Positions 27,618-38,177 are shown, counted from the first letter of the stretch. The stretch: DNA of 64,000 nucleotides from Polystyrenella longa (GCF_007750395.1 NZ_CP036281.1:4735001-4799000); one strand, 5' to 3'. A program made the numbers and translations. The notes: generated by a model not told the origin, from the sequence alone.

Positions 27618-28043
27618 GATTGATTTCTCCTGGCTTCATCAGTCAACGTGAGTAGTGAAGCATCATCGAGATATGAACAGGCAAACCAGCGGCTCACCTC
27701 ACAAGTTCATTCCAGTCGATTGTCGATGCAAAAACGAAAGTACGTCAGAAACATAGCTTGCGAATGAATTCGACGTCGCATCTTCATTTCCTCACCGCTC
27801 TGCTGCTTTCGTGTCATCTCTGTTTGTATCGATAATACCAGTTAGACATATTTTTAATCTGAGTGACATCAGATTGTCGAGTTCCACCAAATCTCAGGAT
27901 TCCTGCCTCTAAGAGCGAAAGTAAGGGTTTCCAGAAGACAGGGGGGCAATTGCTTCATTACAATCATTAAAGTCATCACGATCAATTTCTCCGACTGAAC
28001 AGCCTGTTTTTTTGACGAGACGTTTTGTATTTCGAGGAGCTTC
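27618..28043. other. Intergenic region, no gene seen
   Basis: 426 bases between the HPt gene start and the DUF6807 gene. It must hold both divergent promoters. I see no RNA gene, long repeat or convincing small ORF. The segment around 27830-27890 is AT-rich. Confidence 0.4.
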
Positions 28044-28958
28044 ATGAGTTATCACATTCCGCGCTGTCGTGTTCTGCCACTCCCCGACAATCAGGTTTCT
28101 TTTGAAATTGATCGCCAGGAACGGCTTCGCTGGCATTTCGGCTCTGAATATCCACGTCCTTTCTTTTACCCGTTCTACGGACCAAGCCGAATTTCGCTCA
28201 CCCGGATGGGGCACCCCGGAACCGCCAGCCATGAACATCACCGGTCGATCTGGTTTGCACATGCGAAGGTAATGGGAATGGACTTCTGGTCGGAGAACAG
28301 CGAATCCTTTATCCGTCAGCAGACCTGGATGGCTTATGAAGACCGAGATGATGAAGCCCGCATGGCCGTGCAGATCGGTTGGTTCGACGGACACGACCCA
28401 GCCCCCTTGATAGAACAAGAGATGGTCGTTGCGGTACGAACGACTGCCGAAGAAGAAACCGTTCTGGAAATCCAGGCGACATTCCGTCCCGTTGCTGAGT
28501 CTCTCGAACTAGAGGAAACCACATTCGGTTTATTGGGGATCCGCATGGCGGCCGAAATCTCCGAGTTTTTCGGGGGAGGCCAATTGACCAACGCCCACGG
28601 TGCACAAGGGGAAAAAGCGATCTTTGGTCAACCTGCAAACTGGGTCGACTACAGTGGCCTCATCACTCAGAATCTGCACGAAGGCATCACCTGTTTCTAT
28701 CATCCTGATAATGTACGCGCCCCCGTCGGGTGGCATGTTCGTGAAGATGGTTGGATGTCCCCTTCTACCTGTGGTAAAGGGGCCCTTGTATTAAAGAGAT
28801 CAGAACCGACCACACTAAGATATCTCTTATGGGCGCACGCCGGACCAGTCAATCAGGAGAAAGCCGATGGAGTGCTCGAAGGATTTGCCAAATCGACGGC
28901 GTACGTCGTGAAGCCTGCGACGACACGACACCGTGAATTTGAAATCCATCGGCAGTAA
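28044..28958 (+). CDS. DUF6807 (PmoA-like) family protein
   Basis: 304 residues, cytoplasmic (no signal peptide). Family hallmarks are RPFFYPFYGPSRISLTRMGHPG, then the HEHHRSIWFAH motif and a DFWSE motif. The C-terminal half contains YSGLI and HPDNVRAPVGWHVRE, with TLRYLLWAHAG near the end. These proteins are abundant in planctomycetes and often lie in carbohydrate-catabolism loci, but the reaction is not established. The histidine cluster near residue 73 suggests a metal or active site. No pathway genes are adjacent. Confidence 0.85.
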   Translation: MSYHIPRCRVLPLPDNQVSFEIDRQERLRWHFGSEYPRPFFYPFYGPSRISLTRMGHPGTASHEHHRSIWFAHAKVMGMDFWSENSESFIRQQTWMAYEDRDDEARMAVQIGWFDGHDPAPLIEQEMVVAVRTTAEEETVLEIQATFRPVAESLELEETTFGLLGIRMAAEISEFFGGGQLTNAHGAQGEKAIFGQPANWVDYSGLITQNLHEGITCFYHPDNVRAPVGWHVREDGWMSPSTCGKGALVLKRSEPTTLRYLLWAHAGPVNQEKADGVLEGFAKSTAYVVKPATTRHREFEIHRQ

Positions 28959-29193
28959 TCCTTTTCTCAACAGCGATCTGTTCATCCGGTAATTCTCAAA
29001 CTAATAACATTTATCTGGACACCATTTTTTCATCGTATTTCCGTGCAAATTTTTCATACACTAATGTCACCTCGCGAAATGCACTGAGGCTCGACAGGAT
29101 TCGCTCGCTCCCCACTTCATCTACTGGTGATGATCTTTGCCACTGTTACCCAATCGTTTTTCATCTATGGATCACTGACGGAAGTTTCCTCCT

Positions 29194-30075
29194 TTGATGA
29201 GTACTGATACGCAAACAACAGATAATCCATTTCGAAATCAGCCCCTCAGCCTCGACTACGCGGTGGAGACTCCCGAAACGGTTGTATTGCATTACCAACT
29301 GGCGGGTCCGGCAGTGCGGCTAATGGCCTATACCATTGACTTCGTTATTCGCGCAACGATCACTTTTGTTCTCATGATCATCTTCACGGTCGCCGGTCTT
29401 TATCTACCTGGTCTTGCAACCGGGTTATTTCTGCTCTGGTTGTTTATAAACGGTTGGGGTTACTACGCCATCTGTGAAGGTTTCTTCCATGGCAAAACCC
29501 CCGGAAAGAACGTCTTGGGGCTTCGCGTGATTCACGAGAACGGACATCCGATTAACTTCTGGATGGCAATTAATCGAAACTTCATTCGCGCGGTTGATTC
29601 CACTCCGCTCTATATCCCGGCCTTGATCAGCATGTTTTGCTCGCGGAAATTTCAACGACTGGGCGACCTTACAGCGGGAACCGTCGTCATCACCGAGAGG
29701 CGAGTCCGACTCCCCCGTGAACCAGTCATTCTGGAGAAGATCGACCCTCTGCCATTGAATTTATTAAACCAGTACAAGCCTGACGAACAGATGCTGGCTG
29801 TCATTGGCGATTTTCTCTCGCGGCGGATTGCGATCGATTACAAACGGGGGCACGAACTCAGCAGACCACTGGCTCATGAACTGGCGAGGAAATTTCAATT
29901 TCGGGGCGATCCCGAATTAGTTCGCAAGTTCCCGATGGCGTTTATCGCTCGCGTATACGTGACCTTTATCCCCAACGAGCAAAATCAAGCGGAAGAAGTG
30001 GCAGCTACTCCGGAACCGATAACCGAAGCCAACATTATTCAGCCAGCTGGATCGACGGAGGATTGGAATGAATAA
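29194..30075 (+). CDS. RDD-family membrane protein
   Basis: 293 residues. The RDD domain (about 30-165) has three membrane segments (near 45-63, 70-88 and 120-145) and the signatures RLMAYTIDFVIRATI and GKTPGKNVLGLRV. A hydrophilic C-terminal region (about 180-293) follows. It overlaps the SpoIIM-like gene by 8 bases. In many bacteria an RDD gene and a SpoIIM gene neighbour MoxR/DUF58/DUF4129 genes, but here only a third membrane protein follows. The role is unknown; transport or envelope integrity has been proposed for RDD proteins. Confidence 0.88.
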   Translation: MMSTDTQTTDNPFRNQPLSLDYAVETPETVVLHYQLAGPAVRLMAYTIDFVIRATITFVLMIIFTVAGLYLPGLATGLFLLWLFINGWGYYAICEGFFHGKTPGKNVLGLRVIHENGHPINFWMAINRNFIRAVDSTPLYIPALISMFCSRKFQRLGDLTAGTVVITERRVRLPREPVILEKIDPLPLNLLNQYKPDEQMLAVIGDFLSRRIAIDYKRGHELSRPLAHELARKFQFRGDPELVRKFPMAFIARVYVTFIPNEQNQAEEVAATPEPITEANIIQPAGSTEDWNE

Positions 30076-31045
30076 GAAAACATTCATGCAGTCGCGTCGT
30101 CACGCTTGGGAAGAATTCTCAGATCTGCTGGAGAAACTGAAGAAATCGAAACGACATTATTTGTCCGGCCCAGAAGTGCAACAGTTCTCCACGTTATATC
30201 GAGAACTCTGCAATGACCTCTCGATGGTTCGATCTCGCAAACTGGGTGAGGATCTGGAAGCCTACCTGAATGCATTGGTCTCTCAAGGCCACAACCTCTT
30301 CTATCAATCTCCGCCGGTAAACTTCGGCGAGTTCTGGAATTTCGTCTTCATCGACTATCCCCGTACCTTTCGAGCCAACTGGAAATACTTCCTGCTGGCA
30401 TCGCTTCTCTTTTTCGGGCCATTTTTAGTAAGTTGGATCGTCATTCAGATCAATCCCGATCTGGCCGAACGCGTGATCAGTTCCGAACAACTCGAAGACA
30501 TGTCCTACATGTACAGCGAGGAATCCGTTGAAGAACGGAAAGATGTCTCGGCAATGGAATTCGGTGAACAGCGAACTGGGATGTTTGGATTTTACATTTT
30601 CAATAATGTTGGTATCGCGCTCCGAACTTTTGCCGGGGGCGTCCTGTTTGGCGTCATTACTGTATACACGCTCCTTTCAAACGGCATCGTTCTTGGAACG
30701 GTATCAGGTTTTCTACTCAGCGAGGGGCATGGGGATCGCTTTCTCAGTTTCATTATTTCTCATGGTTCATTTGAACTGACGGCCATCGCTGTTGCGGGAG
30801 GTGCGGGCTTGATACTCGGGCACGCAATGATCCACCCTGGACAGCAGACCCGTCTACAATCACTCAAGTCACGGGGAGTCGACGCGCTCAAAATTGCTCT
30901 CGGGGCGGCAGTCATGCTCATCGTCGCTGCATTTCTGGAAGCCTTCTGGTCACCCGCGAATATTCCAAACCTGTTCAAGTATGTTCTGGGTTCGGCTTTG
31001 TGGGCAGTCGTGATTATCTATCTCTTGCTTTCAGGGAGGAAATAA
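30068..31045 (+). CDS. Stage II sporulation protein M-like (SpoIIM) membrane protein
   Basis: 325 residues. A soluble helical N-terminus (about 1-95) precedes about five membrane helices (first near 100-122). It is recognised as SpoIIM family from FYIFNNVGIALRTFAGGVLFGVIT, LLSNGIVLGTVSGFL and the SHGSFELTAIAVAGGAGL motif. The name comes from Bacillus endospore engulfment. Here it is a generic family member, since no sporulation genes are present. It overlaps the RDD gene (8 bp), and its stop overlaps the next start (TAATG), so the three are translationally coupled. Confidence 0.88.
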   Translation: MNKKTFMQSRRHAWEEFSDLLEKLKKSKRHYLSGPEVQQFSTLYRELCNDLSMVRSRKLGEDLEAYLNALVSQGHNLFYQSPPVNFGEFWNFVFIDYPRTFRANWKYFLLASLLFFGPFLVSWIVIQINPDLAERVISSEQLEDMSYMYSEESVEERKDVSAMEFGEQRTGMFGFYIFNNVGIALRTFAGGVLFGVITVYTLLSNGIVLGTVSGFLLSEGHGDRFLSFIISHGSFELTAIAVAGGAGLILGHAMIHPGQQTRLQSLKSRGVDALKIALGAAVMLIVAAFLEAFWSPANIPNLFKYVLGSALWAVVIIYLLLSGRK

Positions 31046-31881
31046 TGGCTAGCGCACCTACCAACTCCATGATTCCCTTGCAGGCACTGACGGTGACTCA
31101 ATCGATTGATACCGGCATGCTGGTCGTCCGCACTCACTTCGCCGCCGTCTATAAAGTAGTTATCCCTTTCGCCATTCTGGCCTGCACTCTGGTTTATTGC
31201 CTGAATCATTACTTCAACTTCTACTCTGCGACGCTGTTCCCCATCGTGTTTCTTATGCTGGCCCCTCTGGGAGACCTGCTCATCCGCAAAGTCACGAAGC
31301 GGGAATGGCTCCTTCCTGGAACAATCACTTCACAGGGAAAAGAAATACTGAAGTTGGAGAGTACGACTCGAGTTATCCTACGCGGCTTTGGAAGGCAACT
31401 GCTTTTACTATTGTTGACTTTGCTGTTGATCATTCCAGGCCTGTTGTATTTCCGCAAAAGCTATTTTCACGCGGAACGTAAATATCTTGATAACCCGGAT
31501 TCCAAAATTCAACAGCGTGTCTGGAAAGAGCTAACCAAAGCCGAGGCGGTTAGTCTGGAAGGAGCAGTGATAGCGCTGGCGAGTTTTTGGGTTCTGCTGA
31601 GTCTGTTGCTCTTTCTGTTTGTCGATCTGGCTAGTTCACTCCTCTTTGATTTCCCCATTTTCTTCTACCGGTTTCAAGAGGATGCCTCGCTTCTTTACCT
31701 GCTGATCTACGACCCATACGTGATGGTCACTGCCACGGCAGTGGTCCTGTTTACCTATCCGATCATTCGTATGGCGTGGATGTTCTGTTACATTAATCTT
31801 CGGGTCAAATTCGACTGCTGGGACATTGCGACCAGTATCAACCGACAGGCTGAGATACTGAGAGTCAGCATGGAGGACTGA
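31045..31881 (+). CDS. Multi-pass membrane protein coupled to RDD/SpoIIM
   Basis: 278 residues from the ATG at 31045, preceded by GGGAGGA and sharing TAATG with the SpoIIM stop. An in-frame upstream ATG at 31000 lies inside that gene. About five to six hydrophobic helices are visible (near 33-52, 55-75, 112-135, 170-200, 220-245) with a short hydrophilic C-terminus. No family recognised, but third membrane proteins of this type often accompany RDD and SpoIIM genes in planctomycetes. It may be a complex partner. Confidence 0.85.
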   Translation: MASAPTNSMIPLQALTVTQSIDTGMLVVRTHFAAVYKVVIPFAILACTLVYCLNHYFNFYSATLFPIVFLMLAPLGDLLIRKVTKREWLLPGTITSQGKEILKLESTTRVILRGFGRQLLLLLLTLLLIIPGLLYFRKSYFHAERKYLDNPDSKIQQRVWKELTKAEAVSLEGAVIALASFWVLLSLLLFLFVDLASSLLFDFPIFFYRFQEDASLLYLLIYDPYVMVTATAVVLFTYPIIRMAWMFCYINLRVKFDCWDIATSINRQAEILRVSMED

Positions 31882-31972
31882 AGCAGTAAAACCGATTGCG
31901 ATTCATTTCAACCCCACGTCTTAACGACCATCGAAATTCAAAACAAAATTCCGGGCATAGAAAATTGAAACG

Positions 31973-32893
31973 ATGAACCTCTCTCCGAAATCGTCCTCCG
32001 CCATTCCATCGCCGACTTCACCAACACGGAAGGGAATCATTCTGGCCGGAGGTTCCGGAACGCGGCTCTACCCCGCCACGCGCGTGATTAGTAAACAGCT
32101 ATTGCCCGTTTACGACAAACCGATGATTTATCATCCACTATCCACCATCATGCTGGCCGGCATTCGCGATATCCTACTGATCAGCACACCGCACGATTTG
32201 CCCCTATTTCAACAACTGCTGGAAGATGGTTCCCAATGGGGATTAAATTTAACTTATGCGGTACAACCGGAACCCAAAGGGCTCGCGCAAGCATTTTTAA
32301 TCGGTGAAGACTTCGTCGGCGACGACCCGAGTTGCCTCATTCTGGGTGACAATATCTTTTACGGGCACAAAATGAGCAGCTTCTTACAGGAAGCGAATGC
32401 TTCTCAGGAAGGAGCGACTGTTTTTGCATATCACGTCCGTGATCCACGCCGATATGGAGTCGTGGAAGTGGATGGAGATGGAAATGCGATTTCTATCGAA
32501 GAAAAACCCGAGAAACCGAAATCCCATTACGCGGTCACGGGGCTTTATTTCTATGATAACTCGGTCACCGAGATCGCCCGGCAGTTGAAGCCTTCCGCGC
32601 GGGGCGAGTTGGAGATCACCGACGTGAATCGCGTTTATCTGGAGCGACAGCAATTGAAAGTCGCTCAATTCGGGCGAGGAACGGCATGGCTCGATACAGG
32701 TACTCATGAATCGCTGATTGAAGCCAGCACCTTCATCAGCGTTCTCGAATCCCGGCAGGGGCTCAAGGTCGCCTGTCTGGAAGAAATCGCCTGGCGACTC
32801 GGTTATATCGACCGCAAGCAAGTGATCGAACTGGCCAAACCGATGGAGAACAATTCCTACGGTAAATACCTGCTGGAGCTGATGGGAGAGTAA
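31973..32893 (+). CDS. rfbA: Glucose-1-phosphate thymidylyltransferase
   Basis: 306 residues, with a Ser/Pro/Thr-rich extension of about 20 residues before the nucleotidyltransferase core. Signatures are [22 protein letters not shown] (split here as GGSGTRLYP and [12 protein letters not shown]), the [10 protein letters not shown] sugar-binding loop and [16 protein letters not shown] near the C-terminus. It makes dTDP-glucose from dTTP and glucose-1-phosphate, the first step to dTDP-rhamnose. rfbB, C and D are not adjacent. Two glycosyltransferases lie a few kilobases away but on the other strand. Confidence 0.95.
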   Translation: MNLSPKSSSAIPSPTSPTRKGIILAGGSGTRLYPATRVISKQLLPVYDKPMIYHPLSTIMLAGIRDILLISTPHDLPLFQQLLEDGSQWGLNLTYAVQPEPKGLAQAFLIGEDFVGDDPSCLILGDNIFYGHKMSSFLQEANASQEGATVFAYHVRDPRRYGVVEVDGDGNAISIEEKPEKPKSHYAVTGLYFYDNSVTEIARQLKPSARGELEITDVNRVYLERQQLKVAQFGRGTAWLDTGTHESLIEASTFISVLESRQGLKVACLEEIAWRLGYIDRKQVIELAKPMENNSYGKYLLELMGE

Positions 32894-33166
32894 AGTCCTG
32901 TTCTGGAAAAGGATTTCTGTCGATCAAACCAAGTCCATCAGGGTCCGGCCAGACTCGCTACCAATTCGGCCCGGCCCTCATTACTATTTGCGGATGAAAT
33001 CTGTCTCGATCCCGCATGGGACGAACCTGCGCGGCCACATTTGAGTCCAGAGGATGTCGTACTTCTCAGGTTCTCGCTCGCTGTTCCCAGCTGAGCCAAG
33101 GCCGTGCCGCTGAATTCCCGATCACCGGGGCTTCTATCCGAAACACAAACTCTTACAGGTAATAAG

Positions 33167-34399
33167 ATGGCCAGAATCAACGATCATTTTCTCAAACTCA
33201 AAGCAGGATACCTCTTCCCTGAAATCGGACGCCGTGTGAACGCGTTCTGCGAAGAGAACCCGGATGCCAAAGTCATTCGACTCGGAATTGGCGACGTTAC
33301 TGAACCACTCCCCCCTGCTATCACCGAAGCGATGCACAAAGCAATCGACGAAATGGCCGATCGCAGCACCTTCCGTGGTTATGGTCCCGAGCAGGGATAT
33401 GATTTTCTGCGAACAGCGATTGCCGATAACGACTATCAGGCACGCGGGGTGAATGTCAAAGCGGACGAGATTTTCATCTCAGATGGTTCAAAATGTGACA
33501 CCGGAAATATCATCGACATCTTCGGTCAGGACAATAAAGTCGCCGTGACGGATCCAGTATATCCTGTCTACGTCGATACGAATGTCATGGCTGGACGTAC
33601 TGGCGAGGCCAGTTCTTCGGGCCAATACTCCGGTTTAGTCTATCTGCCTGTCACCGCCGAGAACGATTTCACTCCGGAACTTCCCAGCGAATCGGTCGAT
33701 TTGATTTATCTCTGCTACCCGAACAATCCAACGGGAACAGTCGCAACCAAAGAGACCTTAAAGAAATGGGTCGACTACGCTCGCGAAAAAGAAGCGATCA
33801 TTCTGTTCGATGCCGCTTACGAGGCATATATTCGCAACCCGGACATTCCGCATTCGATCTACGAAATCCCTGGAGCCCGCGACGTTGCGATCGAGTTCCG
33901 CAGTTTTAGTAAAAATGCTGGATTCACCGGAACACGCTGTGCATTCACTGTCGTTCCGAAAGATCTCAAAGGCCGCGCGGCCGATGGAGAACTCGTCGAC
34001 ATTCATCCGTTATGGAATCGACGACATAGCACCAAGTTCAATGGCGTTCCCTACGTGATCCAACGTGGAGCCGAAGCCGCCTATTCGCCTGCTGGAAAAG
34101 CACAGATTAACGAGTTGGTTCGGTTCTATCTGGAAAACGCCAGCCTGCTCCGAAAAGGCCTGGAAGCAGTGGGAATCGATGTCTACGGGGGCGTCGATGC
34201 TCCTTACGTCTGGTTAAAAACCCCACGAGGGCTTACCAGTTGGGAATTCTTCGACAGACTGCTCCAACAGGCTCACCTGGTGGGAACACCGGGTAGTGGT
34301 TTTGGCGCCAGCGGTGAAGGCTATTTCCGCCTGAGTGCCTTCAACAGCCGGGAAAACGTTGAGGAAGCTGTCAAACGATTCCAGAAAGTCGTTTCCTGA
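33167..34399 (+). CDS. dapL: LL-diaminopimelate aminotransferase
   Basis: 410 residues from the ATG at 33167 ([20 protein letters not shown]), the usual DapL opening. A 21-codon upstream extension has no family match. Fold type I PLP enzyme: the lysine lies in [15 protein letters not shown], with the YPNNPTGT and DAAYEAYI motifs and the C-terminal [20 protein letters not shown]-like end ([13 protein letters not shown]). It converts tetrahydrodipicolinate directly to LL-diaminopimelate, giving lysine and peptidoglycan precursor. This one-step route is typical of planctomycetes, chlamydiae and plants. A strong terminator follows. Confidence 0.94.
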   Translation: MARINDHFLKLKAGYLFPEIGRRVNAFCEENPDAKVIRLGIGDVTEPLPPAITEAMHKAIDEMADRSTFRGYGPEQGYDFLRTAIADNDYQARGVNVKADEIFISDGSKCDTGNIIDIFGQDNKVAVTDPVYPVYVDTNVMAGRTGEASSSGQYSGLVYLPVTAENDFTPELPSESVDLIYLCYPNNPTGTVATKETLKKWVDYAREKEAIILFDAAYEAYIRNPDIPHSIYEIPGARDVAIEFRSFSKNAGFTGTRCAFTVVPKDLKGRAADGELVDIHPLWNRRHSTKFNGVPYVIQRGAEAAYSPAGKAQINELVRFYLENASLLRKGLEAVGIDVYGGVDAPYVWLKTPRGLTSWEFFDRLLQQAHLVGTPGSGFGASGEGYFRLSAFNSRENVEEAVKRFQKVVS

Positions 34400-34448
34400 T
34401 TTCGAAAACAGACTTCTCGATTTGTACAATACTGAAATGTGATAAACG

Positions 34449-34484
34449 AAGCCCTGCCGGTTCCAGTACCTGCGGGGCTTTTTT
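34449..34484 (+). terminator. Intrinsic terminator of dapL
   Basis: AAGCCCTGC (34449-34457) pairs with GCGGGGCTT (34472-34480) with one mismatch, followed by TTTTTT. It lies 50 bases past the dapL stop and abuts the stop of the convergent glycosyltransferase gene, so it may work in both directions. Confidence 0.85.
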
Positions 34485-35658
34485 ATTGACTCTCGTATTC
34501 CTTTGGGCAAGTCAGACGTTGATACAACTCAAGATGTTCGTCGATGCATTTTTTCCAACTGAACTCTGCCGCGCGGCGGACGCCTCGTTCGCTTAATTGC
34601 TGTCGTTGCTCTGGCTGATCGCATAACTCCTTAATCACTTTAGCCCAGGCATTTGGTGAACTTCCCGAACAGGTAATGATTCCATCTCCATACAATTCTC
34701 GGAAGGGAGCAATATCCGCGCAGATCGTAGGCAAGCCTATCGCCAATGCTTCCAAGACGGGGATGCCAAAGCTCTCGTACAAAGAGGGATACAGAAAGAA
34801 GTCCGCCTGCCGTAATAACTCAGGCACTTCTCGATGGGGAACAGGAGGCGACAGCTCAATCAGTTCGGCAGCATCTGTCCGTTCAATTTGTTTCTCCATT
34901 CGCCTTCGATCCGCTGATTCAATTCCCACCAGCTTCAATTGAGGCTGCAAACCGAAAATCGCCTCTAATTGATGCACCACCCGAATGAGAAGTTCCACAT
35001 TCTTTCGTATGTAAGGGCGACCGATCCAGAGTAGCTGAGGAGCCGTCAACTTCTCTGTCCACCTTCCCGTTGAGGCCCGGTTGAGTTCTCCAAATTCGGG
35101 ATTCACTCCATGGTAGATGACCGACATTCGGTCTGGTGGAATCTTCAACTGTTCGCGAGCAATTTGGGCATCTGCATGAGAGACGGCAATCGCGTGTACA
35201 TTATTTCGCCGGAGAGCACGTTCATTCCAGCTACGATAGAGTCGTTGAGAACGAGGCATTTGCTCAGGGAAACAAAACCGGAGTGTATCGTGAACGGTCA
35301 CGATCGATGCACGCTTATATCGCACAGACATCGTTCCATAGGGAAAATGCATGAGCTCAAGCTGATGCTGATTCAGGAGACGTGGAAAGTAAACCTGCTC
35401 CCACCCGATGCGTTGGAATTTCTTGTTCGCCTGAACGGGAGTGACCACCAACTCAATTCGTGACTGATTACGTAAGCCGGGGTGATTGATGAACTCCGAA
35501 TCCTGAGAAACAAACAAGACAAACTGAAGTCGTTCCAGTTCCACTGTAGGACGTGTGATTAATTGGTTAACCAATTGTCGAACATACGTCTCTGCCCCTC
35601 CACGCCGGTTGGGGTCGAGGTAGACCGCGTTGATTCCAATTTTAATCGGCGACAGCAT
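34483..35658 (-). CDS. Glycosyltransferase family 4-like (GT-B fold)
   Basis: 391 residues. N-terminal Rossmann domain with INAVYLDPNRRGGAETYVRQLV. C-terminal GT4 domain with LLWIGRPYIRKNVELLIRV (donor-site lysine), then VPHREVPELLRQADFFLYPSLYESFGIPVLEALAIG, where the E-X7-E motif is ESFGIPVLE. It transfers a sugar from a nucleotide-sugar donor, retaining the anomeric configuration; the acceptor is unknown. 88 bases downstream of a GT2 gene, probably one transcript for a surface glycan. Confidence 0.92.
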   Translation of the reverse strand: MLSPIKIGINAVYLDPNRRGGAETYVRQLVNQLITRPTVELERLQFVLFVSQDSEFINHPGLRNQSRIELVVTPVQANKKFQRIGWEQVYFPRLLNQHQLELMHFPYGTMSVRYKRASIVTVHDTLRFCFPEQMPRSQRLYRSWNERALRRNNVHAIAVSHADAQIAREQLKIPPDRMSVIYHGVNPEFGELNRASTGRWTEKLTAPQLLWIGRPYIRKNVELLIRVVHQLEAIFGLQPQLKLVGIESADRRRMEKQIERTDAAELIELSPPVPHREVPELLRQADFFLYPSLYESFGIPVLEALAIGLPTICADIAPFRELYGDGIITCSGSSPNAWAKVIKELCDQPEQRQQLSERGVRRAAEFSWKKCIDEHLELYQRLTCPKEYESQ

Positions 35659-35746
35659 GGATTACTTTCGACTGCAATTATGCATCAGGTTGAGAAATCG
35701 ATTTACAGTTTCCTCAGACATTCGGGGGTATTCAAGAAACTTCCGC

Positions 35747-36556
35747 CTAGTCAGTCGACTCTGCTTGTAGTAAATGGGACGGATTCCAACCCCACTTGCG
35801 ATGCCAGCGAATCCAGGATCGCGCGTGAAGCCAGGCGTCGCGTGACAACAGATTCCGGCTGGCTCGCTGTTCGTTGTGATAACAGAGTGCTTCGCCGTGA
35901 AACATTACCTTCCAGTTCTGTCGATGCATGCGAACGGCGTAATCGACATCCTCATAGTATTTCTGGAATTGCTCATCAAAGCCGCCAACTTCAATGTAGG
36001 CCTCCCGTCGAATGAGCATAAAACAACCGGAAAGCCATTCACATGCAAACGAACCATGTCGATTCTGGTCTGTATAAAGATAGCGATCTTTTTCACCAGG
36101 AAAGAAGCAATCCATTCCCATTCGTCGGGTAAGAAAAGTGAGCGGTGTTTGCAATCTGCGCGCTGGATAACCGTATTCGCCTCCGGGAAGATACACCCGG
36201 CAACCTGCAACTCCGCAGTCCGTTTGCTGTCGCATGAAAGTTATCATTCGGTCGAGACAGCGATTCTGATTGTCAAACTGAATATCCGTGTTTAACAACA
36301 ACACAAATTCGGCGTTGGATGCTGCCAGAATTAGATTGAGATTTTCCGCATAGGTTCTTCTCTCTTTGTTCACCAGAACTTCAGTCGGTTCAATAAGCTC
36401 CCGATACCGTTCCACTCCCTGTCGGGATGCGTTTTCGATCAGGAGAAGCCGAATTGGAAAAGCAGGGAGACTGGCGCGCAGCGAGAAGAGCAGATTTTGC
36501 ATGTGCTCGTCATCGTCCGTGTAAATCACGCCGATATCCAAAACCGGTGGACTCAT
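35747..36556 (-). CDS. Glycosyltransferase family 2 (GT-A fold)
   Basis: 269 residues from the ATG at 36556, preceded by AAGGAG at 5 bases; a GTG two codons upstream is less likely. It has GT2 motifs: LLLIENASRQGVERY, the LLLNTDIQFDN metal-binding segment and WLSGCFMLIRREAYIEVGGFDEQFQKYYEDVDYAVR, in which the acceptor/catalytic ED motif lies. It resembles rhamnosyltransferase-type GT2 enzymes of O-antigen clusters. No membrane segment. Likely acts with the GT4 protein encoded next. Confidence 0.92.
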   Translation of the reverse strand: MSPPVLDIGVIYTDDDEHMQNLLFSLRASLPAFPIRLLLIENASRQGVERYRELIEPTEVLVNKERRTYAENLNLILAASNAEFVLLLNTDIQFDNQNRCLDRMITFMRQQTDCGVAGCRVYLPGGEYGYPARRLQTPLTFLTRRMGMDCFFPGEKDRYLYTDQNRHGSFACEWLSGCFMLIRREAYIEVGGFDEQFQKYYEDVDYAVRMHRQNWKVMFHGEALCYHNEQRASRNLLSRDAWLHARSWIRWHRKWGWNPSHLLQAESTD

Positions 36557-36934
36557 CGCCACTCCTTCATCAATCCAACCCTGTTTAACCTATCTCAACG
36601 TGTCCGCTTCGGCGTGACCAGCAATCGTGGTCTACCAGTGAACTCTGCCTTCTACATAGGCGAATTCCGTGAAGATTCCAAGCGTGCAATTCAACAAACG
36701 CCATTTCCTAAAGAGTTTCGCCACATCACTAACCTGTTACATCAAAATGGTTTAAACCCCTTCTCTCCTCCAAGTAAATGACCGAGTTACGAAATGGAAC
36801 TTTTTACAAATTAGAGGTCCAGTGGGGCTCAAAAGAGCTTGACCTGTTTTGAACATCTGGCATATAACCCGCGCCATCTGCGTCAAACTTTAGGTTTTCT
36901 GGTTAAAAAGACAGATTTTTTGGAGAAAAAAACG
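36557..36934. other. Intergenic region upstream of the parvulin gene
   Basis: 378 bases, divergent between the GT2 gene and the parvulin-type gene. No gene or repeat recognised. It should contain promoters for both. Confidence 0.4.
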
Positions 36935-38005
36935 ATGAGTGAAGGGACTCACTTAACATCGACCTCGAACAAAAGCTCAAAGAAAAAATGGGCTATTGTA
37001 TTCGGAACTTTAATGGCAGTGACGGTCGCCGCCGTCTCGAGCCAGTTTCTGAAATCGAAAGATACTCAGGCCGCCACCGAGCGAAAAGCCACGACCACTG
37101 CGTCGAATACAAACACGGCTAACAACTCGGCTAAAATGGCCCGCGTCGGAAACAACTTCATCACAAAAGATGAACTGAAACAAGAATGTCTGGAACGATA
37201 TGGTAAGGAAGTTCTGGAAACATTGATCAATCGCAAGGTGATTGAAACAGCCTGTGAACAGCAGGGCGTCAAAGTCGAAGACAGCGAAGTCAATCAGGAG
37301 ATTGTCGAAATCGCGAAACGCTTCCAGCTTGAACCCGATTCCTGGCTGCAGATGCTGCAAGCCGAACGGGGATTGACTGCTTTGCAGTACAAGCGTGATG
37401 TCATCTGGCCGATGATTGCACTTCGCAAACTGGCCGGCGGAGATGTCCAATTGACCGAACAAGACATTCAGAAATCATTCGTTCGGGATTACGGCCCTCG
37501 CGTTAAAGCCCGGCTGATCATGGTCAACCAGAGTCGGGAAGCTCAGCAGATTTGGAAAAAAGTCAAAGAGAACCCTTCGGACTTCGGTCGCTATGCCCGC
37601 GAACACTCTGTTGAACCAAACAGCCGTGCTCTCGACGGACAGATTCCGCCGATTAGCAAGTATTCCGGCAGTGAGGAAATGTGGAATGCCGCCTTCAAAC
37701 TCAAAGAAGGGGAAGTTTCTGGTATCATCCAATTGTCTGATTATAACCAGAACCAATACTGCATTTTGCTATGTGAAGGCTACACCCAGCCACGCACGAC
37801 CAATCTGGAAGATGTTCGCCAGGACCTGATCGACCACCTGACCGAAGAAAAAACACAGAAGCTGGTTGCCGACGTATTCGAACGGATTAAACGTGATATT
37901 GCCGTCGACAACTACGTGACAGGCGTTCGTACTGGTGGAATCACCCCGGCCAGCGGAACTGCCCCAGAAAAAGTAGGTAGCGTTCGTCAAGCAGCGGGTC
38001 GCTAA
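36935..38005 (+). CDS. SurA/PrsA-like parvulin peptidyl-prolyl isomerase, membrane-anchored
   Basis: 356 residues from the ATG at 36935, chosen because TTGGAG lies 9 bases upstream; an in-frame ATG 32 codons earlier lacks one. A Ser/Lys-rich cytoplasmic tail precedes one membrane helix (about 20-37), then a linker rich in Thr/Ala/Asn. A SurA_N-like helical domain (about 70-165) follows, then a parvulin domain (about 180-285) with VKARLIMVNQS, FGRYAREHSVEPNS and WNAAFKLKEGEVSGII. The role is folding of exported proteins in the periplasm. A strong terminator lies 170 bases downstream. Confidence 0.88.
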   Translation: MSEGTHLTSTSNKSSKKKWAIVFGTLMAVTVAAVSSQFLKSKDTQAATERKATTTASNTNTANNSAKMARVGNNFITKDELKQECLERYGKEVLETLINRKVIETACEQQGVKVEDSEVNQEIVEIAKRFQLEPDSWLQMLQAERGLTALQYKRDVIWPMIALRKLAGGDVQLTEQDIQKSFVRDYGPRVKARLIMVNQSREAQQIWKKVKENPSDFGRYAREHSVEPNSRALDGQIPPISKYSGSEEMWNAAFKLKEGEVSGIIQLSDYNQNQYCILLCEGYTQPRTTNLEDVRQDLIDHLTEEKTQKLVADVFERIKRDIAVDNYVTGVRTGGITPASGTAPEKVGSVRQAAGR

Positions 38006-38177
38006 GGCCTGCGAACTGTTGGGCCAGTGATTTCACTGTAATGACTTAGGGGTAGCTATCTCCCCCAACCTAACTGTCTGATATTTACGCAGATGCACCG
38101 AACCTGCCCCGTCAAAACGTCTCCAACAGGACGATGCGGCGATAATTCGAGGTTCAGCAACCAGATAACCAGAAACA

